From the NCBI GenBank assembly GCA_034008185.1, contig CM067082.1, positions 157,611,895 through 157,675,894 on the forward strand: a stretch of DNA of 64,000 bases, read 5' to 3'. Under the pieces are notes generated by a model, which saw only the letters and a program-made list of their open reading frames with translations, was not told the origin of the DNA and made no database searches. Source of the stretch: Gorsachius magnificus (lineage: Eukaryota > Chordata > Aves > Pelecaniformes > Ardeidae). A program made the position numbers and the translations under genes. The stretch's first letter is position 1; each line of letters starts with the position of its first letter. This document shows positions 52,384 to 64,000 of the stretch, one piece after another.

Positions 52384-52409
52384 GGGGCAGGGCGGGGGGG
52401 GGGGGAGGG
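52384..52409 (+). repeat. G-rich tract (quadruplex-capable)
   Basis: GGGG, GGG, a run of about twelve G and a final GGG are separated by one- or two-base spacers, satisfying the usual four-run quadruplex pattern on the plus (sense) strand of the gene. Confidence 0.85.
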
Positions 52410-53723
52410 ATTTGCTTGGATAGCAGAGTGTCCCGGCACCCAAACCTGTGACACACACAGGCCAGTCGGAGGGGACAGCAGACCCCTCCTGGAGGCACTT
52501 GACATGATGTAGTCTCAGAACCCGTCCCTGCCACCACCCTCCTCTCCTCTCAACACTTACTCCCCTGTTTCATTTCCTGATGGATACTGGCAAGGTTGCT
52601 CAAATATTTAATGTCCACATTAAATGCAAGTGTACTCCTAGTTTCAGGAGACATGCTCTCTCTTTCATCACATAGTTGGAGCACCTCTCTTCCAGCTCAG
52701 ACTACGTGGACGACTAGGCTAGAGCATCTTTGTCCCAAGAATCAAAGCAGCAACAGGGACCGAGCCAGACTTTATTCCAGATAACACATAATGCAGAGAT
52801 TCACCAACTACATTTCAAATGTGGGGCACAAAGCCCATTCTCATTTATACCTCAGAAGTTCCATTTAGTGTCATTTGTATTATAATAGCACAGGAAACAA
52901 CTGTTATTACTGTAAAAATCTCCCCCAAAGGAGAAAAAAAACAACGTGGCTATTTTTTTTTTTTATTTCCATTATTGGACCTGGGGATTTAAGACAGTAT
53001 AAGCCCATTAATAGATTCATGCCTGGCTAGCCAGGCATCAGAGCTATAGAGGACAGAAGGGGACTCCAGCAGGTCAGTTTGTTCCTTCTTCTCCCCAAAG
53101 ATCACTGTTCCTAAAACACCCCTCACAGATACAGGTCTAACCCGTTCATATCTTACCATCCATCTTTTACCCCAAAAGGATCTTAAAGCGCTTTACAATC
53201 AGCATTTGTGGGGTCATTGCTGCCATTGCTGGGGTGGAGCCCAAAAACTGCTCGACATGACCAAGCAATGGAGAGAGTCTCTAATGGCAAACCGAGACAC
53301 CAGCCCAGCACACTGTAGTTAACACCATAGTTACTGCTAAATTTGGGGTGGGCACAAAGTTTAGCAGTTTACAAGAACCTCTGCAAGGTTTCTAGTGGCC
53401 ACAAGTTCTGTAGCCTTTGTAGTCCATTTCCTCTGCACACAGGGCAGATAAACGTGAAGCCTTTCAATGCAGGGTTTGACTCTGAGAGGGGTGGATTTGT
53501 TGGAGGGATGGATTCAAGAGCGAAAGGGACACACACAGGACACACTCTTTAGAATCAGCGAGCGCTGTGCATGTATCCTGCCTTCTGCCCGTACCTCCTG
53601 GAAAACGACTGCACGTCTGATGCACGCGTGTTGCATGTGCACTGAGCACGGGGTGGGGCTCCCTGTACACACTGCACGCAGGAATGCACAAGCCCCCACT
53701 GCCGACCCACTGCACGGAGGAAA

Positions 53724-54101
53724 TTCCCATACACTGCACCCAGATATACATTCCCTGAACATACACTGCACAGTGGATGTACATTCCCTGAACATACACT
53801 GCACACCAGATATACATTCCCTGGGGCCCGGGGCCCTACACACACAGATATACTTCCCTGAACATACACTGCACAGGGATGTACGTTCCCTGAACATACA
53901 CTGCACACCAGATATACATTCTCTGAACGTACACTGCACACTGGATGTACGTTCCTTGAATGCACACTGCACACTGCACACTGCACACCAGATATACGTT
54001 CCCTGAATGTACACTGCACACTGCACACTGGATTTACGTTCCCTGAACATACACTGCACACTGGATGTACGTTCTCTGAACGTACACTGCACACTGGATG
54101 C
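53724..54101 (+). repeat. 33-bp minisatellite (about ten to eleven units)
   Basis: Tandem units of 33 bases contain CTGAACATACACTGCACA followed by either CCAGATATACATTCC or CTGGATGTACGTTCC, the two forms partly alternating. The array is broken near 53821-53845 by a GC-rich insert and carries extra ACTGCAC heptamers near 53963-53985 and 54012-54030. Because 33 is 11 codons and the unit lacks stops in several frames, long open frames run through it on both strands. One is an 11-residue periodic frame on the minus strand between 54394 and 53555. Decayed unit-like text extends on both sides, and 54100-54400 is CpG-richer. Confidence 0.92.
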
Positions 54102-54715
54102 ATGCTCGCAGCGCGCACCCTGCATATTGGCCACTCACCAACTGCATTCAGCCCGTATTTCAATGTGCACACACTCCGCGCGTGCTTCGTACTGGATGCC
54201 CCTCCTTCTGCCTCCAGATGCCTGTGCACGACATGCGCAGTGTCCTGCACGTGCAAACCCATCACGCGGGTACCGCACACGCGCTGCATGCGCACTGCAC
54301 TCCAGATTTGCACACATGGAGCACGGACCGCGTATCGCCCCCTCGTGCACTGCACACACACGCGCCATCCTCCAGCTGTAGACTCACCGCCCACAACCCA
54401 TGCCCAGTACAGGCAAAATGCATCCCTAGCCTTCCCAAGATTTCCCAGTCAGAAACGAGGGGGCTTAATGAGTACAGGCACAGCGTTGTTGTCCTGATGG
54501 AAAGTCAGCAGCAGTGTGTGGCAACCAAACCCTTGGAGTAGGTATTAATTCACTTACCAACCCCATGGGTGAACCATGAGCACGGGGCCGCGGTGGCGCT
54601 AGCAGTGCTTCCCACATGGTGGCCTAGTGCTGGGGTCTTCGGAAGCAGAGGTGACCCTGGGTCTGTCCAACAGATGGGCTAAACTACTCCAATCCTTCTC
54701 TGTCTCCTCCTCCAG

Positions 54716-54902
54716 GCGTTTGCACTGCACTAGAAACTACATCCACATGCACCTGTTTGTCTCCTTCATGCTGAGAGCCGTGAGCATCTTCGTGAAGGAC
54801 GCAGTCTTGTACTCCGGGTCAGCTTTGGAGGAGATGGAAAGGATCTCGGAGGAAGACTTGAAATCCATTACTGAAGCACCTCCAGCGGATAAATCACAGT
54901 TT
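54716..54902 (+). CDS. PTH1R: PTH receptor exon M2 (intracellular loop 1, TM2, extracellular loop 1)
   Basis: The exon is 187 nt, from a CTCCTCCAG acceptor to TTT|GTGAGT. It completes the Arg codon from the previous exon, then encodes [18 protein letters not shown] (intracellular loop 1 into TM2), [16 protein letters not shown], and the acidic first extracellular loop [20 protein letters not shown] ending in DKSQF. The His in NYIHMH corresponds to human His223, where Jansen-type activating changes occur, and it is unaltered. The extracellular loop lacks the proline/alanine-rich insertion of mammalian PTH1R and is about three residues shorter, closer to fish PTH receptors. A longer apparent frame runs past the donor to 55073 but is intronic. 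Confidence 0.96.
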
Positions 54903-58029
<3,127 letters not shown>

Positions 58030-60523
58030 TGAAGGTAGTCCTTGAAGCAAATAGTGCATATATATAAAAATGGGAGGCAGAGGCAGGGCAAGCATCAGAG
58101 ACACAGTGACTCTTGCAAGGACAGGTTAGCTCTCTTGTGAAGTATTTATCATTTCTAAATTGTGGTATTTACACTGTGGCGCTTCCAGGATCTCTGGAAG
58201 AGTCAGCCCAGGTCTGGAGAGACAGCACATCTCGCCATCCTTCCAGGGCAGCGGATGTGTGCATGTGACCGCTGATTTTAGTGCACCCTCTGAGTTATCC
58301 CCATCTCTGCCAAGTCCCTCCTCCTGAGAAACAGGCATTGGGCTGGAGGGGCGGAAAGTTGTGTGAGGCTGTGAGCATCTGCTCCCAACGACAAATCTAA
58401 CTTCTGATCTCCTACCTCAGATCTCAGTTGCTTTAAAAAGCTTCTGAAGCTTCATGAGTGTTGGAGCACCAGTAGAGACCTGAAATTTGTGGGGAAGGCT
58501 TTTTTTTTTTTTAACTTTTCTATTAACTTGGGCATCTTACTCCTTCCTGGAGTAAGGAGAAAGGGGCGGGATATGGGTGCAGGGAGGGTGCTCATTAGTG
58601 GAAGGCGTCATGGGCACACACATTTCAGACAAGAATGTGTTTTCTTTTCACTTCTGGCATTATGTTTGGCTTACAAGGAGTTACGAGGTGCTGGTAGTCT
58701 GAGGACAATAAAACAACTGCCCAGAGTTGTCTGAAGCTTGTGGCCTGTAAGGGAGAACAGGAAACGTATTAGATGATCCTCGAGGACATAACTAAGAATA
58801 ATGGGGTGTAGGTCTACAAAGGAGCTTACAGCAGGACAAAGCTGTTCAGAAGTGTCTATGGTTACCAGTTTCCAGGTCTAAAATGCACCTGGCCACATCC
58901 TGACTGCATTTTAGGGCAAGATTAATGTCTGCACCACATCATCCCCATCCCAGCACATGGTTTCTTCAGGAAGAAAACGTCTGTCTCAAACCGTGGAGCT
59001 CTGAGCAAGCCAGAAAGTGCAGAAATGGGTTTATAGAGGATTGCAGGTTTTTGCTTCATGAGAGCAAGCAAGGGATTCAGTAACCCAGGACTCTCTCCAG
59101 CCTGCCACCTTCCCAAGTGTGATTCGGGGGAGAAGGGGACCACGAGCTCCTTGCTAACCTCGTGTTCAGCTGGTGCATAGGTCAGAAACTGCTGGTGCTG
59201 CCATGCGATAAGGATGGGAGGTGTAAATATGAGTCCCAAAGTGGGCATCCATCTCTCAGGCAAAGTCTTGTCCCAGCCAGCTGGTAGGTATAGAGGGAAA
59301 TAAATAAATAAAGAGAGATACTTTGGGGGCAGGGTATTTCTTACCTCGGCCACTGTGAGACAGAGAGGACTTCAGATGTCAACTCTTTTTTAAAGCAAAT
59401 GGACAAACCCCAAAACCAACCAACCAAACCTAAACCCCTGCCTTCTTCCAAACCTTCAAGCTATGCAAAATTTGCTTCTCAGAAAATGGCACTAAACTGT
59501 ACAGAGCAGACTTAAAGAAGCCATTCCCCAGAGCAAATTCTGGAAGAGAAGGAAGCAGCTGAAAAATAATGCCATATGTTTAACAAGAAAAAACAACTTG
59601 ATGCTGCTCGTAGTGCAGCCAAAGGAAAACAGTCTAACAGGCATGGGTTCCTCTCATTAATTCTTCCAACCGCTGCCAGAGTATAATCATTTTATCAGAG
59701 CAACCACAAAGCTGAAGTCACACCTGTCACAACACCAATCATCGATGTGCTTCCAAAAGTTTGAGGCTGCTCAATTTAAATTCCTCTGGAATGAGAACAT
59801 AGGATCCCTCCAGTTGCATTTGTTTTTGCTTTGTTTTGATTAGCATGATAATGTACACACACACCCCCGCGCAGACGTATTGTTTTGATAGCTTTTGGGC
59901 ACTGAAAGGGGCAACCCAATCCAAGACCCATTGGAGTCAGTGGAAAAACTCCAGTTCCCTGCAGTGGGCACTGGATCCTGCCCATACCACAGCGATGAAT
60001 GACAGCGATAAATAATTATGACATTCCACGTAGGTACAGAAAAGACAACTTTGCCCCAAAAGCTGGGATTTTTTTTTTTTCTTGCCTGTGTAACAATGAA
60101 CAGTGGTGCATTTATCCTGCCTGGAAATTTCCAAGGTGGGGGCGGGGAGCAAAAATCACCCTACAACATCTTATTTCCAGACTACTGAGGAAACCAGAAC
60201 ATATGGTTACTCTTTGATGTCAGACCCAAAGATTTCTGTCGAGTCTTTTCATTCCACATCCTCACTGGCACAAGGGAGCTCAGCTCCATGGAAGCCCATA
60301 GTGCCCTTCTTGCAAGGGAGACACTGATGACAGAAAGGAACTTGTTCCTTGCCAGCACCCAACAAAAATAAATAAATAATGATATTATGGGCAACAATAA
60401 ATTCCCCAGCAGACTTCAAGTTCCCTGCAGCTGTTTTATGAAGGAAGTCTAAAGAAGCATGACCAATAGCTAGAAAGCCCAAGCCGATTCCACTGGCATT
60501 TTTCCTTCACACCATGTTATTTC

Positions 60524-60554
60524 CCTCCCCACCCCCCCCCGCCCCCCACCCCCA
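60524..60554 (-). repeat. C-rich tract (quadruplex-capable on minus strand)
   Basis: Runs of C (3, 4, 9, 6 and 5 long) separated by single bases give a four-run G-quadruplex pattern on the minus strand and i-motif potential on the plus strand. Confidence 0.85.
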
Positions 60555-60751
60555 CTGGCTGGACTGTGCTGGCTTTCAGCTACGGTGCAAATGAGGATTG
60601 CAGGGAGACCTGGAAAAGACAAATAGATCGATGTGTTACTGCTAAAGGTGCTCAGGTCCAAAAACTCATGCTGGTGAGCCCTGCGTATTTATCTAAGCAG
60701 AAATCATCCTTGCCTGAAAGTATTCGTACCTAACAGTTCAAGAGGCATAAG

Positions 60752-60870
60752 AGGTCATTATTAGCCCTATTTAATATTAGGAAACTGTGACACAGAGGGA
60801 CTGAAAAAACACACACATTGTTCCTCAGAGAGGTTTTCAAATAGCAGGGAACTGAGACCAGATTTCTGCA
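60752..60870 (+). repeat. Ancient MIR-like repeat remnant
   Basis: TTATTAGCCCTATTTAATAT and AGGAAACTGTGACACAGAGG resemble the MIR 3' block TTATTATCCCCATTTTACAG...AGGAAACTGAGGCACAGAG. The following text to about 60870 fits loosely. Assigned by eye. Confidence 0.55.
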
Positions 60871-61354
60871 GAACTACATAAGGTCTTTATTCATAAGCTT
60901 TCTTCTCTTAGCCGTCGCTTTGCAACCGCCTCTCTTACTCACAGCTTTGACACATGCATGAAAGCCCTTTTTCCAACTGCTAGGAGACACCTACACAAGA
61001 AAAGCGACAGAGGAGAGCAAGGGGGTTGGGGTGGCCACCAGATTTTGCCCAACTTGAGGTTTGCACTTTTTCCAGCTGATGGGGAGATACCTGACTTTAT
61101 AGCACCTGCATTGTACACACTGTGTGTATTGACTGGAAATGCACAGCGCATACAATGTGGATTCTGTAGAAGTCACTCACGGCATCGCCACCCGGTGGGG
61201 TTCATCCTGCTTCACACTGGTCGTGCACGTGGGGTACATACGTGCAAGGGGGAGGACGTGCATGCATCCATCCAAGCTTCCATCTGGGCTCACAGCCATC
61301 CAGGAGATCACAGGCTTTTTGGGAAACTTGCTTTCCTCTCCTTGGTGAGTTGGC

Positions 61355-61837
61355 CAAATACCGGAAAGAGATGGACCTGCTTGAACAGGTTCGGAGGAGA
61401 ACCATGAAGATGATCAGGAGCTGGAGCACCTCTGCTGTGAGGAAAGGCTGAGAGAGTTGGGGTTGTTCAGCCTGGAGAAGAGAAGGCTCTGGGGAGACCT
61501 TATAGCAACCTTCCAGTACTTAAAAGGGGCCTACAGGAAAGACGGTGAGGGACTCTATCAGGGACTGTAGTGATAGGATGAGGCATAACAGTTTTAAACT
61601 GAAAGAGGGTAGATTTAGATTAGGTATTAGGAAGAAATCCTCCACTGTGAGGGTGGTGAGGCACTGGAACAGGTTCCCCAGAGAAGTTGTGGATGTCCCC
61701 TCCCTGAAAGTCTTCAGGTTAGATGGGACTTTGAGCAGCCTGGTCTAGTGGAAGGTGTCCCTGCCTGTGGCAGGGGAGTTGGAACTAGGTGATCTTTAAG
61801 GTCCCTTGCAACCCAAACCTTTCTATGATTCTATGAC
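61355..61837 (+). mobile_element. CR1 LINE, 480-base 3' fragment
   Basis: Plus-strand CR1 reaching into ORF2 (GGTTCGGAGGAGAACCATGA, GAGTTGGGGTTGTTCAGCCT) and running through GGCACTGGAACAGGTTCCCC to the terminus TTTCTATGATTCTATGAC. Stops and frameshifts interrupt the reverse transcriptase frame. Confidence 0.94.
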
Positions 61838-64000
61838 GCATCTAATCACACGCAACTTTCCTGCTCTCAGAGCTGCATCCTCTTGTGTATCTTGCTGTTT
61901 GTGGATACCTTTAGACGTCTAACTCTGAGGACATCAGACCTGATTTTCTGGTTGGTGGCTCTCCCACCAATGGGCACCGTGAGTGCTCAGCAGGGGGGAT
62001 TATCAGTCTTGGGGCATCACAGACCAGGACTTTCAAGTGGAGCCACCGAAAAGTCACTCTCTGAAAGGAGAAGAGATGCTGGAGCCTTCTGACTCTTCAA
62101 GATGAAAGACTAGCTTACCAGAGTGAGAGGAAAAGGTTGAACTCTAGAAATTACCTGATGGCCCAAACACTCCATGCTCCATTGATATAGAGAGAATCTA
62201 AAAATGGGGCAGAGGAAAGGGAGGGGGAAATTTTTGAAAATTTAAGAACATTTACAATTGTTCACATTGCAAAAAAAAACCCAGAACGATGTAGGAGATG
62301 CAGAAGGACAAATGTAGCAATAAAACTGGTGCCAGGAATTTGCTTTGTGTGTTTTGCAGAAAATGTCAAAGATCCTTTTCCTAAGCTCGCCTGAACGGCG
62401 CGAGGCAGCAGTGCACAGGGCACAATAAATCCACACACAGGGATTTTTTAGGTATAATTATTTTCTCCTGTATATTTTATTGTTGCTAGAAACCTTGGAC
62501 ACAGCACAGGATTAGCATGAACGGGAATAGTGTCTCTTCTGAAGTGCAGGACAGGCTAGAGGGGAACCAGTACGGGTCAAATCTAAACCTCTGAAACCAT
62601 CTGTCTTTCAAACCTGGAGCTTCACAACAGCGGGTGAACATCCCCCGCCTCGCAGGCAGGCAGCAGGCATGTCAGCCCCTCAACAGGGCCAGTTTCTTGG
62701 CTGATGTAAACTGGAATATCACCAGGTGATATCAGCGAAGTTATATGCATTTAAGCCTGTGATATCTCGGCCAGTAGGTCTGAGCATGTGACATATTTTT
62801 CATAGATAGGCGATTAACGGTGAAGAGGAACTAGATGGTGCTTGTTACAATAAATCATCACCTTCCCCAAGCCCTCAGCTTCAACACGCTCATGGGTTCC
62901 CAGTGCAATAGGTTAAGTATTTTCTTTCCAATGCCAGCCATCCCAGGGGATTGTAAAGCAGGGTGCATTCCTTATAAATGTATCTTTGTAGGCAGCGCTG
63001 CTGCACCAGTCCTGAGTGAGGCTCTGTGTTTAATTATTTATGCTTTCTTATATTACCATGGCATTTAAAGGTTCCAACCAAGATAACGGCCCCGTTGTCC
63101 ATGTGTATATGAGACAGGCGTCCCTGCTCCACACCCCAGCTCAGGAAAGCGTCCGCAGTCAGGAAAGCCTTTAAGCACTCTAATGAGACTTAAGTGCATG
63201 CTGAAAGTTAAGCGTGTGCTTATGCATGCCGGGCCCCAATAAGCTTAGATTGTGAACAGCATATTTACAGTCATCGGTGATAAATGTCACCTTTATTTAT
63301 TTTTTAATTTTTTTTTTTTTCACCTGAAAGGGGCTATTCTTCTTGAATTTGTGGAAGCTACTGTGGATTTGATCCTGCCTTTTAAGGGAAGCCAGTAGGG
63401 GACTCAGTTGTACAAATAAAGCAGAACTAGACCCTAAAAAAATAAATAGAAGATTGCATTTGGATATTGGTGATTCTTTCACTTTTCACAGGGAAAAGGT
63501 GATGCCCAGCATAACTGTGCTGAAATGAGGATGGTTCATTTGGGAGAGAACCTTTGGCTAGAGTATTTTGCAAGGTTACCCTAAATTCTAGCATTTATCT
63601 GCTTCGTGCAGCGAGTCACTCACACTTAAAGAGCTGCTAATCCGTAAAGCCCCGTGCTTGGAGGTATGGTCTGAGCCTGACTCTAGATCTGTCTTTCCTT
63701 GACATCAGGGGAAGGGAACAAATGTTTTGGGAAAGGTGTGGTGCAGGAAACCCTTCTCTACTTCAAACCAAATCAGTTGGCTAGAGCAGGTATCATCACC
63801 CAGGTTCAAGCACTACAGGCTATGTCTCTCTAAAGTAGCGCTAGAGGACAGGCACAGGAACTTGACGATTTATCCTGCCAAGTCCATGACCCATCTCAGG
63901 CCCAGACCTAAGCACCTCCCAAGCACAAACCAGGAGGTAGCTTAAGCCTGGAACACTCCTGGCCAGCAACTTGGGAAAGCAAGCTGCTCCATTTTGGAAA

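Larger units (their letters stand above)
51390..54715 (+). other. Intron between exons M1 and M2
   Basis: This 3.3 kb intron has a GTAGGC donor and a CTCCAG acceptor. It contains a G-rich tract at 52384-52409, a faint ancient repeat-like piece near 53165-53220 and the 33-bp minisatellite at 53724-54101. The minisatellite is followed by a CpG-richer stretch to about 54400. The long open frames here belong to the tandem repeat. Confidence 0.88.

Noticed and set aside
53555..54394. 279-codon minus-strand frame with Cys-rich 11-residue repeats
   Set aside because: It is produced by the 33-bp minisatellite. Several other frames on both strands are open over the same stretch, and no splice or start context supports a gene. 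Kept as a repeat and a finding only.

Overview
The window looks like bird genomic DNA. It carries many CR1 LINE fragments with the typical avian 3' terminus (repeated ATTCTATG octamers, or CATAGAAT on the other strand), ancient MIR/L3-like SINE relics, and vertebrate exons separated by kilobase introns with GT-AG borders. It has no bacterial or viral gene layout.

The only gene I can support is a class B G-protein-coupled receptor on the + strand. It is the parathyroid hormone / PTHrP receptor, best called PTH1R, with the paralogue PTH3R as the alternative. Six coding exons are present in order: 17676-17781 (E1), 36518-36628 (E3), 38812-38930 (G), 51295-51389 (TM1), 54716-54902 (TM2 and extracellular loop 1) and 57832-57985 (TM3 up to the start of TM4). 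Their splice phases match at every junction, giving one continuous reading frame of about 257 residues. This covers nearly the whole mature hormone-binding ectodomain (six cysteines, four N-glycosylation sequons) and the first three membrane helices. The signal-peptide exon was not found in the 17.7 kb upstream. The exons for TM4 to TM7 and the cytoplasmic tail lie beyond position 64000. E1 joins E3 directly in frame, so the linker encoded by mammalian exon E2 is absent or unrecognised.

Layout: 1-17675 is noncoding (5' intron or upstream flank) with CR1 copies. 17782-36517 is an 18.7 kb intron with CR1 copies on both strands, an 17-bp triplet repeat and a T-tract flanked by a 9-bp direct repeat. 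36629-38811 is a short intron largely filled by one minus-strand CR1. 38931-51294 is a 12.4 kb intron with a cluster of same-strand CR1 3' ends and a tRNA-derived SINE relic. 51390-54715 holds a 33-bp minisatellite that stays open in several frames and a G-rich tract. 54903-57831 is plain intron. 57986-64000 is the start of a further intron with a C-rich tract, a MIR-like relic and one long CR1.

I see no CRISPR array, operon, retrovirus, tRNA or rRNA gene, or any second protein-coding gene. The most unusual structure is the 33-bp, 11-codon-periodic minisatellite at about 53724-54101. It generates long apparent open frames on both strands but is most simply a noncoding tandem repeat.
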